64,000 nucleotides of DNA from Macrobrachium rosenbergii (Eukaryota; Arthropoda; Malacostraca; Decapoda; Palaemonidae): assembly GCF_040412425.1 (NCBI RefSeq), contig NC_089782.1, positions 23,057,622 through 23,121,621 of the forward strand, in the 5' to 3' direction. Below are positions 1 through 13,800 of this stretch, one piece after another. Every line of letters starts with the position of its first letter. The first letter of the stretch is position 1. The notes beneath the pieces were generated by a model that saw only the letters and a program-made list of their open reading frames with translations, ran no database searches and was not told where the DNA came from. The position numbers and the translations under genes are program-made.

Positions 1-1601
1 CAGTTCTTAATAGTCAATTATATTACTTGATAAATAAGCCTAGGCAAGCACAATAACCTAGTGATAACCTTAAGGCTCAGCCATGGGGTAGCTTAATACA
101 CTTGCCCAATCTCTTAAAGTAATTGAATTTAAGCCTTGTCCTTACGCCAAATGTTATTCTTACATAAATTTGCGTTCCTCTCGTCTCAGTACTTACTTGA
201 GACGAAGTCACGATAACTACATTTCCAAAGCAGGAATGCCAAGGACCCTCTAAGGTCACCAGTTACCATCACCAGAATAATATGCATGGTATAACGCAAA
301 GGATTTTTCTATGTAACGGCCCTTCAAATCCATATATCGTCATGTATTAATTCCGTCGCTGTACTGCGCTCGTTTTGTTACGGTTATCCAGCTACTTGAA
401 TACTGTTTTTTTTATACAGTTACTGTATTTCCAAAAATTATTATTTCCTTTGTTTTCTTTCCTCTGGATTCAAAAACAAAACTTGAATGATATCTACTTC
501 CTACTTCCGCAAAGTGACAGTTGACAGTCTGTAAACCGTTATATAATCATGATATTAAACTATATGGGATCTAAAAGTATCACATGTGTATTACATCAAT
601 AATCTCGTCCTTTTTTTTCATTTCTTGTACATGTTTAGGCCTATTTTTTTTCTTTTTTATTGGCTTAACCCTGTCGTCCAGCTTCTAATTTTGTATTGGT
701 AAGGTCCTTCATTTCTTTCGATCACATATACTCCTTCAAGATGTCTGTACGCTAAAATCCACAATATTCTTCCCTTTTTTCACTATAATCCACCATATTC
801 TTCCCTTTTTTAAGTTTGTACTCTAGCTTTTTCCAGCTTGTTCTGGAGATACAAATACGTAGGCCTATGTATTGAGACTGTTCATCCATAAGCATTGTTT
901 ACAAAGTAGCTGTCGTTGTTCCACTCTTCATTCTGGTTTTTCACCACCACACCTATAACGCCATGATTAATATTTGTCACGAATTCCTAGTTATCTCTTC
1001 TACGATCTCGTAATAGTAAGTACAACGTACAAGGACAGAGTAAGTTATCAAACAGCAAAATGGCTTCAAATTATCACTTTACGACAACATTATATTTCCT
1101 GAGAATTATGTAAAACTAAAAAAAAAAAAGAGAGAGACATTTGGTATGATACGCAGGTGATTACACGGAAATTTAATCTTAAATTCAGATTAAGTCCAGT
1201 GGAAGTAAAATAATAAAAATATCAAGTAGCAGTTATCTGATAGCGCTGCATTACTTATCTCATTAAGAGACATTTAAAAAACAAGCATCACGAGGTAAGA
1301 GGTCGGATGTGAATCATGTGAAAGATCAGAATGGAATGACTTTGTTATAGTTCGTTGTTTAAGCATCCATCCTGATTTCGCTTCATACAACATGCGAATA
1401 AATTAATAGTTATCGCAGTTGATAAAAGGGAAAGGTGTGTGGTATTTCTGACTTAGAGAGAGAGAGAGAGGTGCCATACAATTAACCACACAGGATGCAC
1501 GCGTTCATGACGCATGCGTTGTGTCTCCGTTTCGAGATGTGACGTCGCTTCAAGTTCGATTGAATCATTCTATTTCTCGAAATGATTCCCGGACAAGTGA
1601 C

Positions 1602-1603
<2 letters not shown>
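1..1603. other. No gene recognised
   Basis: AT-rich DNA with short poly-T/poly-A runs and a (GA)7 near 1457. No coding frame with family similarity on either strand. Confidence 0.6.

Positions 1604-1649
<46 letters not shown>
1604..1649. repeat. (GT)n microsatellite
   Basis: Uninterrupted GT dinucleotides. The 71-aa minus-strand frame here is a repeat artefact. Confidence 0.98.
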
Positions 1650-1650
<1 letters not shown>

Positions 1651-1879
1651 ACATGACGTGATACAATCTGTTTAAAAAAGATAAAACCAGTTTTCAAATA
1701 CTGGAAATTTACGACTAAAAAGTATGTAGTGTATATCCTGTAACAACAAGCAGTTATAGAACAGATGTGTAGGACAAAAGTCGGGGCTGACTGCCAAAGC
1801 CATACTTAACTGCTGAATCGTGGATGAACCCAAAGCAAAAAAAAAAAAAAAAAAACTGCCAAAACTTTAAGTGCTTCAT

Positions 1880-3213
1880 ACACCTACGCAGACTAAACTG
1901 GAGACTCATCATCACTCATTGCACCGTTATCTTCTTATCTTGAGTTCATTCTCCTTTCCAATATCTCTCAATCTCCACCTTCCCAGCACTTTCTAGTATT
2001 CCTCTCCTCTCTTAGCATTTTTTTTTAATTATACACTCTTATTCAGCAACCTATCATCACTCATTTTCTCTACACGACCAAACCATCTCAAAACACCAAA
2101 ATTAACCCTTTTATCACTTCTTTATATCTCCATATTTTTCATTCTTGCTATTCTTAAATATATACTAACAAACAATTAATCTTAAAAGCTGAAAGCTATC
2201 ACATCTTACTTGCATTCAACATAGACTTCATTTCCATAAAGGGGAGTTGGCTCAACAACCATTTCCTACATTCTCACCTGGCCTTCCACAGATGCTTTAA
2301 GACTTCACAATCTGTTATACAAATCTTGCCATCTTACTCATCCTGCCTTCACCCATAAAATTTACTCCCATATATATACCTAAGTAAATAAATTGCTTTC
2401 ACCGTTCCAAAACCAAAAGTCAAATTTATTGTTTTATCTTCCTGGCTTTCATTTACCCTCACAACCTTATTCTTCTAATTCACATTTGCTCACAACTTCC
2501 TCCTGGCGTAGCCTAAACACTTCCAGATTCTTTCTTTACTTTATGCAGGTTTTCTTTATAACCCCCAATTAGGCCTGAATCATCTGCAAGCACTGGCAGT
2601 TCCACATTCCAGTTTCTTATCCCACAACTTACTAATTACATTTACTCATCCTGCCTTCACCCATAAAATTTACTCCCATATATATACCTAAGTAAATAAA
2701 TTGCTTTCACCGTTCCAAAACCAAAGTCAAATATTGTTTTATCTTCCTGGCTTTCATTTACCCTCACAACCTTATTCTTCTAATTCACATTTGCTCACAA
2801 CTTCCCTCCTGGCGTATAAATACTTCAGATTCTTTCTTTACTTTATAACCCCCAATTAGGTGAAGTGTGTGCTGGCAGTTCCACATTCCAGTTTCTTATC
2901 CCACAAACTAATTACATTTATCATCCTGCCTTCACCCATAAATTTACTCCCATTGTGGACCTAAGTAAATAAATTGCTTTCACCCGTTCAAAACCAAAGT
3001 CAAATTTATTGTTTTATCTTCCTGACTTTTTTCATTTACCCTTTGGTGTATTCTTCTAATTCACATTTGCTCACAACTCCTCTGGCGTAGATAAACACTT
3101 CCAGATTCTTTCTTTACTTTATGCAGGTTTTCTTTATAACCCCCAATTAGGCCTGAATCATCTGCAAGCACTGGCAGTTCCACATTCCTGTTTCTTACCA
3201 CAACTTACTTTAC
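1880..3213 (-). pseudogene. Decayed LINE ORF2 with a triplicated reverse-transcriptase segment
   Basis: On the minus strand a fragment reads LADDSGLIGGYKENLHKV (the RT catalytic ADD box, codons 2587-2579). It is followed by SGSV and an Arg-rich segment resembling the CRRRKLKVNxxKSK region. Nearer 1900 it reads VLRWFGRVEKMSDDR, the C-terminal LRWFGHVERM motif common in arthropod non-LTR elements. The order is correct for one element read right to left. The RT-containing unit is repeated three times, starting at 2338, 2646 and 2931. Stops and frameshifts are throughout. Confidence 0.65.
2338..3213. repeat. Three tandem copies of a roughly 300-bp segment
   Basis: Each copy opens TCATCCTGCCTTCACCCATA. 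Spacings are 308 and 285 bp. Copies 1 and 3 are close. Copy 2 has short replaced or missing words, for example around 2860-2875 and 2952-2960. Confidence 0.85.
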
Positions 3214-3219
3214 ATTTAC

Positions 3220-3224
<5 letters not shown>

Positions 3225-3269
<45 letters not shown>

Positions 3270-3501
3270 ATATATCATATATATCTCTATATATCTCTAG
3301 ATAGTGAGTGTGTCTCTCTCTCTCTCTCTCTCTCTCAAATGAACTACATCTTTCTTCTTTTTATGGACTGCTATGGTAACCTATGCCATACTGTATGAAC
3401 TTTGGTGTACTAAAACTTCCTGTGATAAGCATAGATAGGTAAACTAAAACTGAATGAAACTGTTTCATCTTGGCTCCTGTTAATTTTATATCTCTGTCTC
3501 T

Positions 3502-3532
<31 letters not shown>

Positions 3533-3533
3533 A
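3225..3533. repeat. Cluster of (AT)n and two (TC)n microsatellites
   Basis: AT at 3225-3267, TC at 3313-3336 and 3497-3532. Confidence 0.95.
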
Positions 3534-3666
3534 AGGTTTGTGGAGCGCTGGTCAGTAACCTGACGGATATTTTTTGGCTTATTAATTAGGTATCTATCGA
3601 GTAATTTTATATCCTTGTCTATTTTCGTAATAGCTAAATAATTATAACTCGAAATGGGTCACCTCG

Positions 3667-3667
<1 letters not shown>

Positions 3668-3733
<66 letters not shown>
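3668..3733. repeat. (AAT)n microsatellite
   Basis: Pure trinucleotide run of about 22 units. Confidence 0.98.
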
Positions 3734-4785
3734 TCACAAGAGCAATAATATTGGTAGTAGAGATCATTCAAAAATCAAAACAGTAACAGTTTTAACACCA
3801 CCATATACTGCATATTCCAAACATCAGGAAATGTGGGAAGCCTATAGCTTAAACAATATCCCCGTCACGTCTGCGGAAACGATTACTCACATTTATGTCA
3901 GATGATACGGTACAATCCTGAATTACATAATGACACCATTTCAGAGCTGGCGAGCATTGCATGCAGTACATCAAAATGACCGTTACAGCAATTTCAGTCC
4001 GTACCTAATTTTTAGTTACGGTTCGTCCGTAATTCACTCGGTTCTAAAAGACACTCCTTTGTTTCTGCTCTCTCATTTTAACCGTTTTTTTTTTTTAGAG
4101 TAAAAAGGGCGTCTTTCTCTCTTCATCATTTTCCTGTAATTTCTAACTGGTACTCAAATACTGCGAACGTCTATAACATTTTGCAAATTGGTAAATTTGA
4201 ATAAATACGAAAGTACAACCCAGTGATTTGCCGTTCAACCCCTATTTACGAAAAAACAGAACATTGCAAATTCTCCAATAAAATTTTTTCTAAAGCACAC
4301 GATTTTACCAACTAGTTATTGGTTTTCGAGAATCGTTACGGCATATTGTCCTTTATACCCAACTGCTCAAGTGTGTTGCAAGTTTCATTAATGCGGAACC
4401 TTCGTCTTTTAGCAGGGCTTGATCACGGTGTAAATGTACGAGCTGTAATTTAATGCCATACTAAATATGTCACCTATGAGTGAAATCATTTGACTGTTAA
4501 CTATAACACCGTTAAATCATTCTAAAACATCTGAATCTACTTTTGATTACTAGACTTGTAATGGCATATCAGATCTGGCGACGAATTCATTCTTGCATGG
4601 ATTTCTTTGTACATCTTCCAAGGCAATAATGATTATAGATGTGGGCGCGAGAGCGTTCATGTTATTTATTATTCACAACGAGAATACATTCTTATTGAGC
4701 TAGCCGATGGTCTTACCAAGGTTTGAACAGAAGCTTGCATAGCTTACATTATGCCTTTATGTGAAAAAAACTGATAAATAAAATC

Positions 4786-4837
<52 letters not shown>

Positions 4838-6044
4838 CAAAATAAATAACAATGAATAGTAATAAGGGTATTTATTTTCAACCTTTCTGTCACAATTATC
4901 TATGAAGAACTATCAAAATTCAACACTCTATCAACTGGAGATACTGAATGAAACATAAATAGAGAAAAGAGATTAAGAAACCGGGTCCCAATCACGAGTC
5001 CAGAGATGATAATTAAACACCAGTAAGCGATGATAACTTACAATCTTATTCTTATCACTGTATAAAATACTTTCACTGTTACTACGTACAACAACGTAAG
5101 TCTGTCAGGCGCCGTGCAGGCTACTTACTTGTGCTATGGTAGTTCGTTAAGCAAAAATATTACAGATTCTTCTTAGCTTCTAATTACTTTGCCAACAGTA
5201 ACTTTTTCCGGAACGTTAACAAGGACGAATCATTCATTTCGTGCGTCATCTTCACAACGTAGTCTTCAGAATGCCGAAATACTGTTGTTGTTCGGCGACA
5301 AGGGACGGGGTGGCCTCCAACGTCCTAGTGCTATTCAAGTCACAACTCCGATATTGATTGTTATTTGTCTCTCGGTCTAGTCTTCTTCACGTCAGATGTA
5401 CAGTTCCTGTGGAGGTTTCATTGAACTCGTTTCATTTTCGTGGCACCTTGGCGTATTTCCACACACCCATACAGGGGTCGAGGAGTTGGCGGATTATCAC
5501 ACTGCAACACGTCCGAACAGCCAAAAGACAGACCTGGCACTGATCAGCTGATGCACCATTCTGCTCTGCTCAAGCTACGGTGGCCCGTTACCGATGCGCC
5601 TCGCGTAAGCACACGGCACGCTATGGGCCTAAATTGGGTTGGTGCCCGGGTCTTTTTCATGAGTGTACTCTTGAAGATTAACAAGTTTCGTTGCCAACCA
5701 TAAAAAGTTGCCGACTAGAATTTTGTGTAAGTATATGTTTAGGTATTAATTCCTTTTCTGTCAATTTTTTCCCCTAAAGATGCGTCATGTCCTCGTGTCG
5801 TAGGTAAAGTAAACTTCAAGAAAAAAATTCAGTTTTATCTTAAGATTACAAGTAAAAGATGAACTAAGATAAAAGGATCCTTGTCGCAATCATAATATTA
5901 AGATTCTAGACTGATGTATCTTAATGAAGGAAGCATGCAAATACACCTTACGCTCTTATATATACAATTAAAGTGTCTGTATGAAAAAGAATAACTGTAT
6001 AGGTTACATAAGAAGCATAACGGCCATATTTAATTCAGGTGGTG
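3734..6044. other. No gene confirmed; CpG-containing block at 5090-5660
   Basis: Most of this is AT-rich and empty. From 5090 to 5660 CpGs and GC rise, and short overlapping plus-strand frames occur (5189-5380, 5440-5703). A 28-codon frame beginning MPKYCCCSATRDG at 5271 is too short to assign. It may be a first exon or promoter of an unseen gene. Confidence 0.4.
4788..4834. repeat. (AT)n microsatellite
   Basis: Pure AT run. Confidence 0.98.
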
Positions 6045-6262
6045 GAAAGAGGGAGTTAAGAGTGGTTGAATGGGAAGATAACTAGATCCTAAAAATTAAC
6101 ATCATGTGCAAGGATCTGAAGATGGAACTGGGAGAAACCCCTCACAGTTGCACTAAGTAATAGTTAAGAGGGGTTGGACCGCAAAACTAAACAAAGGAAA
6201 TTGGAACGAAGGTCAAGTAAGCTAAAAAGAAGGTGAGACCAGTGGCTGAAGGAACGCTGCAA
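6045..6262 (+). mobile_element. SINE family B, very diverged
   Basis: AGAAACCCCTCACAGTTGCA, GAGGGGTTGGACC and GGCTGAAGGAACGCTGCAAA follow the family B order with many changes. Confidence 0.45.
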
Positions 6263-6372
6263 ACACGGTCATATTTGCTGTCATAGACATATGTTTTGCT
6301 TGATAACCTGTTTATTTACCATCTGGGAACCAGGAGGTTATCAAAGATACTTGTTTGAATGCGTACGTAAGT

Positions 6373-6567
6373 TAGGGTTGCCATACGTCCTGATTTTCCC
6401 GGATATGTCCTGCATTTAGGTGTCAAAATCCTCGTCCGGGGAGAATTTTAACATTTCTACAAATGTCCGGAATTTCAGTTTTTATATAAAAAAAAGATAA
6501 TTAAATAAAATAAAAATAACAACAATGACGACGACAACAATAACAAATAAACAAGATATAATGAATA

Positions 6568-6631
<64 letters not shown>

Positions 6632-7024
6632 TAATTCTTAGTACATGAAAAGAGGTTGAGAAAGAGAAGGGTCTCTTGACATTACAATACAACTTCCATG
6701 AGACATCATGCAGTGACTTCTACAACTACATAAGATCGAATAAAGTTCTCCTGAAATGTATCAGATTTTCTAAAAAATATGGATGGGCACGCGCCACAAC
6801 ATGCAGCCACAGACATAATGAGCAAAGAAGACTGCAACTAGATTAAATAGAAATTCAAGATAATCAGCCTTATGTTAAGGTAAGGTTTTTTTACTATTAT
6901 TTTATCATACACGCGTGCACATCAGTGACAGATCGTACAAACTCCATTTTTTTTATTTAGGGAAGGGGGCGGGGTTCAAGAGGGCAGCGTCCTGTATTTT
7001 GACTGTTCAGATATGGCAACCCTA
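6373..7024. mobile_element. hAT-type non-autonomous element, 652 bp
   Basis: The 13-bp terminal inverted repeat TAGGGTTGCCATA is perfect at both ends. Near-duplicate 8-bp flanks ACGTAAGT (6365-6372) and ACGTAAAT (7025-7032) match hAT target-site duplications. Sub-terminal ACGTCCTGATTTTCCCGG resembles widespread hAT termini. There is no transposase frame. An (AT)n run at 6573-6624 lies inside. Confidence 0.85.
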
Positions 7025-7844
7025 ACGTAAATAATTAATGAAAACATATCAAATTCCCTAATCGTACATTTGCGTCACTTGAGAGCGTCAGTCTCTTCAG
7101 GTGGCCGTGTGTGGTCTGATACCTGACTTCGGTGAACTCACCTTCCCGGCTGGCTCGCCCATAGTTTGGCTAGAGAAGGCTTGGATGGGGTCGGGCCACT
7201 TTTGGAGCGGACGTTGCAGACTATAAGAATGAAGTCTGAAAATTAATTCGCTCTACAGCAGAAGGTAGAAGGATTTGAGCAGACCCAACTGTAATTTCTC
7301 TTTTATTTTCACATCGTCACTTAATAGTATTATCATTGTTATTGTCCCCTGCCTAATGTTACTTTTCTTGAATTTTTTATTTCATTCTTAGTTAGCGTAT
7401 TATTTTGTTTACGTACGCTTAACATTTTTAACTGCTTCTGCTATCTGATTTTAAGAACACTTCTGAAAGGGTGGCCTGTAACTTGGCAAAGTTCCATGGC
7501 TGCCCTGCGTTGCAATTTTGGGTACTCCACTAGTTCCCAATTTCAGCAGTGGAAAACAATCAATTCAGCTTACCCGTGAACCTTACCTCTTCTCTCCTCT
7601 GAATCCTTTTCACTCTACAAAAAGTAGCTTGGCTTTTTCACTAAAGGAAATCATAACCACTACACTGTTTCCCCCATCTTACGCATCCACATTACCACCA
7701 AGCTACCAGATTGACATACTGTACTGTATTGTATTTACCACCGAGATGCATATTTCGGCACCGTTGTCTTTATTTCACTCTGCTTCTAAGGACTGATATT
7801 CTTTCTTCGCTTCTAGTTTTCCTGACTCCAAAAATCTCCCTTCC

Positions 7845-8039
7845 GGATCTTTCCTAGATAGTGACCCCACCGCCCCAGGGTTTTCGGGGGTCGTTATCTA
7901 GGACTAATATTTCTGGGGGTCATTATCTTTATGATATTTACAGTCTTTTGTTTATGTTTTTACGGTGGTCCCCAATGGGCTTGTGCTAAACACGCCGCAA
8001 AGGTCAAACCCCTTGGAGGTCACTATCTAGGAAAGATCC
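7845..8039. mobile_element. 195-bp MITE with 22-bp inverted termini
   Basis: The ends are perfect inverted repeats of 22 bp beginning GGATCTTTCCTAGATAGTG. They are flanked by identical 8-bp copies of TCCCTTCC (7837-7844 and 8040-8047). Internal GGGGGTCGTTATCTAGG and GGGGGTCATTATCTT repeat the terminal sequence. An 8-bp duplication fits hAT or P superfamilies; the terminus is not the usual CAGGG form. A local 119-aa plus-strand frame overlaps the element and is considered non-coding. Confidence 0.85.
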
Positions 8040-8047
8040 TCCCTTCC

Positions 8048-9690
8048 TTTTCACTTTTAAAGTCTGGGAGGTCCAATGTTCAACAAAGCTTTATACTATA
8101 CTTTGTTCATAGTGTTCCATCTCAGTACATCCTTAAATCTGAACATCTGCCTAAAACCTTTTCACCTGGAGAATATACTAGAAGATTAATAAAAAATATT
8201 CAAGGAAATGGCAACCATTTCTCATCTGAAAAAGTTGCTCACGCATTATTTTTTTATATATTTATTGTATCAGATGTACAATTCCTTTGACTTGTTTTAT
8301 CTTCTCAGCTTAGTCCATTATTTGGGGCTGCAATGAGCCTTTTCCAGCTGTATGGGCCTATACTTTAAGTCCTCCTTTAATCTATTCCTTTGCCAGCGAC
8401 ATCTGTCATTGCCAGGCGACGTCCTAGCATTTATAACACTATCGAAAGACTCGTTGCATAATTTGTTTTGGCAGATTTTTACTGATAGATGCCCTTCCTG
8501 ACTCCAACCCTTCTTAATAAAATTTTCGGGTTTATAGCAGAATACATGAATTTTGTTTCATCTCTTTCACTATGATGCAACCATCACATGGTATTAACAA
8601 ATAAACGCATTTCAACATGTTTATGTGAAAAGTCCCCAACTGTGGAGTATGGTTGTTGTCCAAGCACTCTGAAAGAAAGGGTTACAGGTTGTGCCCTCAC
8701 CCATATCTTTTACAGCAAAAATAAGGCTAGACGTATTCGTCGCCCTTTTACAAATCTTATAACAACACTTCCTTTCGTGTAACAACTTATTTCACTTTGT
8801 CCTTTGGTTAAGAGCAAACACTGCAGGTTTGCAGACAACAGTCAATCAGTTCCTTGTAGCCTACAAGTGGAACCAGTATTTGTATAATCCTAAGCACGCT
8901 TGTGAGTGGAACTACAGTTACTGTATAGCAGCAGGTCACAGTTATTCTAATTAAAGCACTTAAGGCAGCATATACTGTGAACCACTTACTGGCGTATGTT
9001 GGTCCCCTTAAATATAAATGTAATAGGCTGCAGTTTTGCTTGTTGAAAAGGCGTACAGGGAGGGAGGGGTGCCATCATCAAGTGAGTCCCCGGATAAAAT
9101 TTTATTCCAAAGTGTTGCTGAAGTTTGGTAATTAACATTCACCCTTTCAGGCATAAATTGCAACAATTGTAGCTCTTGGAATTCATGATGAATTCACAAC
9201 AGTATTTATTTTCTTTTATTTTCGTTATTATTCCCTTTCTGGTGTCAAGGGATGAATGTGAGGTATTTGAGGTTAAAGACTGGCATTCACTGGGAGCACT
9301 GCCATAAATGCTTTTTATCTTCATCAGTGATGCAAAATTTTACTAGTGATTCTTGAGTTTTCACTGTTGTCGTAACAAGTTCATCAGTTCATCTAGTTAC
9401 GATTTCTTCTGAGTAAACACATTCAAATAAATTACTATGGCATTATATTACCAGAAATACCAGAAGACATGCACTTCCTGGAAAATGCTCTGTTCTATGA
9501 AAATCGAAAAATAACTTTTGCTGATGAATATGCCTTGTAAGCTCTCTTCACAAGTATTAATATGTTATCAATAAATATTCAATTTTAGATTTTCGTTTCA
9601 CAAAAGCCAGCAAGATAACCAAGCTCTGATTAACTGCTTCACAAAATTTTATCTTTCCCACCTATGACAGGAGGATAGTGGACACCATAG
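8048..9690. other. No gene recognised
   Basis: AT-rich DNA. Short open frames such as 8588-8782 have no recognisable domain. Confidence 0.55.
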
Positions 9691-9740
9691 GTCAGCCCTG
9701 TGAGAGCTAAATCAATTGGGTCAGTGGTCTGGTTAAACGA
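9691..9740 (+). mobile_element. SINE family A, 3' fragment
   Basis: CAGCCCTGTGAGAGCTAAATC and GTCAGTGGTCTGGTTAAAC match the family A tail and run straight into an AAT microsatellite. Confidence 0.6.
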
Positions 9741-9742
9741 AT

Positions 9743-9810
<68 letters not shown>
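9743..9810. repeat. (AAT)n microsatellite
   Basis: Pure run following a SINE family A tail. Confidence 0.98.
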
Positions 9811-9811
<1 letters not shown>

Positions 9812-10859
9812 GTAATCACACTACTATTCTCAAACCAAAGTCTACCTGTACCACTACCAAATTCTTCAAAATGCTTTTTATTTATTTCATACACTTTTGT
9901 TTGTATTGTTTGGTTGTAGTTAAGTTGTTATTATAGTTTGTTCCGCAACAAGCCCATTGTTTATAATTTAGCTTCCTTCATTATCGATGAAATTGGCTAA
10001 ATTATATGGTTTTGTGTGAAGAATTAACTTGTTTAAAAAAAAAAATGTTTTGGCTACACACAGCATGGGTCACATTTCCTTCAATTTCTATTAATTTTTC
10101 TCATGCTGCTTCCGCTGCCTATGTTGCATAATACTGGGTAAAAAATATTCAGGATATTCTATACAGCACTGTATAACAAAAGGTACAGCAAAGAACAAGT
10201 TCATACAAAAAAGAAATCGTAAGAAACAAAATTGAAGCTCAAAATTCTAAAAACAAACGAAAGGCAGCTATAACATATATCGAACTAAACCATGAAATTC
10301 AAAGCAAAAACCATATGAGAAGCACCGACACATTATCTCGGACTCAGGTTCACAAAACAATACCATGGTAAATAAACTTAACTTTATCATATGAATTTAA
10401 CCATTTAGGAATAAAAAAAAAAATAGAACATTGACAACGCTTCAGCTCATGCGGTATGTAAGAGCTGTTTCTATCATGAAATATCCAATCAGGGCCAAAC
10501 TTTATATTCTTATGCTGTGAAAGCAAAAGATTTTGTACGCTAATATTATCAAAGCTATAACTTGGTGATTTACTCTCTTTACTTAAGGCTTAATCATGCA
10601 CATTATGAATCACCAAGCATGAGTGATGTAACATGCAAGTATGGTAGATGTTTAATCCTCGAAGTAATCAGAATGAGTGAATATGAAATTTCAAAATGAT
10701 AATTATAAAAAAGTGACACAAAATAATTCTAAATAATGTGCATTGCACTGATAATTCCACCAAGTCAGATGGGTTTGTAATCGAGTAATTTTGGTCCATA
10801 GATTGTATGAAATCTATTTAATGAACTGTAAAAAGATACTTATGTTCTCGTCATTGCAC

Positions 10860-10897
10860 CTGAAAATTGTATACAGATGCAAAATTGTATACAGATG
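10860..10897 (+). repeat. 17-bp direct duplication
   Basis: AAAATTGTATACAGATGC occurs twice in a row, and AATTGTATACAGATGCAT appears again at 11282-11299. Confidence 0.6.
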
Positions 10898-13800
10898 CAT
10901 GGTTCCCACTAACACACGAAGTGTTATTATAAATTTGTAAAATCAAACAATAAAATGATACTTTAAAGTACTGCTATAACTTATTTCTTTCCTGAAGTTT
11001 AAAAAAAGTTTTACAATAAAAAAAGTTTTTAAACAAACGTATTTGTCATAATTAGCCTTACTACATGCAAAGTGGACACAGTCACAGCAACTTGAAGGAA
11101 ATTGAAAGAATAAATCCAACCAATACCAGTGTTCAGTCAGACTCCAATGCTCCACAAGGTGACACAAGGACCTGAAGGTAAACTTTTATTTTAAATATAT
11201 TGCCTCTTTTATGAGACCCATCAATCAAAATTAGCCATAATCCATTCTAGAAAGGAGGATGAAGAAAATAAGACTGAAGAGAATTGTATACAGATGCATA
11301 CAAAACATGTTGGAGCCAATGACAACCTCATAAACCCAGGTAGCTTCCTTAAAAACTGGATGCAATGGAAAATGCAACCACAGGTAGTACATGTGCCAAG
11401 AATCAAAGGCACAAGGGTTGGTATTTCAAGACAAACACACCATTATATATGCTAAATGAAATGAAATGCATCACTGGTGTTCCCATGTCACTTGCTTTGG
11501 CTATCAAATATTGTACTGGTTTGATCAGTTATGAGGTGGATATGCTGCCACTTGTGCTAGGAGGCCAGGAAGAGAAGGAAACAGCAGCAGATGAAGACAC
11601 CTGAAAATCCCCCCCTCAACAGTGACAAGAAGGTTATGAAATGATGACATCCAATACAGGGTGTTAAAACTTGAGAAGAAAGAACACCCCCAAAAAGTAG
11701 AACCTTCTTGACAACTGGGAAGCAACAGGAGGGCACAGGTCTCCCTAGACAAGACTTGGAGAAAGGGCCCAAACTGTTGGTGCTTACAAAAGCAATCTAA
11801 AAGAATGACAAGTCTTAAACCCCAGCTAAAAGGAAACACTAAGACAAAATGAAGATAATGTTAGCACAAACAATATCATAATAAATAAACATTAAGTCAC
11901 ATACTCTACTAAATGAAAACATCAAATTGCATATGAAAATTCAAGACAGAAACAAGAGCTCAAGGTAAAAGTTACTGTGAATTGTTGAAAATCAAAATTT
12001 ATCAAGTATATTGAAAAACCTTAATAGGGACAAGCAATGGCAAAAGCTACTCTACACAGTGATGACAAATCCTGATAAGCGAGCATAACTGATTTCAAAA
12101 GAAATTAAATTATGAATACCAAAAGTGAAGCCAAGTAATCACATAATAAAAATGCTATGAAACAAAATAGCAAAAATCTTATTAACACTAACACACCTGA
12201 GATTACAAATATTTGTAAATTACTTCAGAATATTGCTGAACACAAATATACATATCAAAATATCAGAATCACAGCATGAGAAAAACTCTACAGTATATAA
12301 ATCCAGGGAAGCACAGTACACACCCAACCATTGAGAAGTCACACAGAAGAGAGGCATCACCTTACGTGACTGTAGAGTGTCAGGTGGGCATGCACAGGAG
12401 TTACCACTTTCATAATCTTTCAAGTTGATGCACCACATAGAGATAGGTTAATTATGATAAACAGGTTTCATATAACAAACGTTATGTGAAAATCTGTAGA
12501 CAAAGGTGTTGCATATGCAACACACGAAAAGAAACTGAAGGAAATGTAAAGGTCATGGTGAGGAACTTACCTTTACAATACTACTAACAAAACTTCTTTG
12601 CACAAGATAGTAGTTCGAAAAACCATGGTAACAAGCTTGTAATATTATGGCTCTCCATATAGTTGGAAGAGTCTCCTTTTACAGGCACATTAGGTATCTC
12701 CATAGTATTCAGTTAGCACTCCCATAAGAACTAAGACTGTGTTGGGAGTCCTGAGGATTAGACATCATGTTGGCCTGAAGAGGATGACGCAAAAGACACT
12801 GATAGGAGTTGAAGAAGAATCTTGAAATTGACATGAACTTTGTTCAGGGACAGCAAGCCCAATGAACAAATATATAAAATCTTGGCTATACAGCCTAGCA
12901 CTGGGGTCAAGGAGGCCATTCAGTGTCAAATTACAGTGGATTTCAGGGTACAGTCTTCAGCTTCCATGGTATTTTATAATCCGAAAATTTAGCGTGCTTC
13001 TCTGAATTGAGGAAATGAAGCTAGAAGGTTCATGACCGTGCTTCAGGCAAACTGTATTATGGAAAAGGCTCTCTCTACCTTCCGTTGGTGTATACCTATA
13101 TGTGTCAAGACAATAACCTTGCAACCTTGGTAAAACAATTGGTTGTATTTAAAAGCTGCAGGTTCAATCAATATTATGCCATAAACAACCAACAGCATTG
13201 TACCCACTCCTGACTAGCTACCACGAGTGTTAAGTTTTTGCTCAGTGGAATAGTTTGTCTTGAATACCCTTTCCTGGGTGTTATGTGGGTCTGCAGTCTT
13301 CAACTCCCCTCTAGTGAGCAGCCTCATGCTTATATTTAATTAAATGTAACCTGCAGTCAAAAACATCACTGGTTACATCCTGATGCTTCTCAATAATGCA
13401 TACATCAAACAGGTCTAAATGTTTTGAGCCTTCTAAGATTCTTACACCTCTTACATTGGGCTGTCTTCACAATGCAGCTTCACTGATCCAATCAACTAAT
13501 CAATAGCAACAATGGTATTATAGCAGCTTTGTAACCAGAACGCTATTCAACCACAGAAATATACTCTTCCTTTTGGATTTATGAACTTGAGCACAGCAGC
13601 AAGGTTGGCTGGCAGTAGTATTGTACGAGATTCAATATAAATTTGCAGCCATGGGAGAGCAATTTCCACAGCGCTTTGATTACCTTATACACTGCTACCT
13701 ATCTTTCAAGTTGAGAGAACTTGAGCGTTGGCACAAGTTAATGGTCATTTGAATGATGAATATAAGAAATCTGGGCCATATGGTACAGTACTGGGGCCAG

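Noticed and set aside
5271..5357. Short frame starting MPKYCCC, resembling the start of a THAP domain
   Set aside because: Lacks the C2CH spacing and downstream conserved residues of THAP, and stops after 28 codons.
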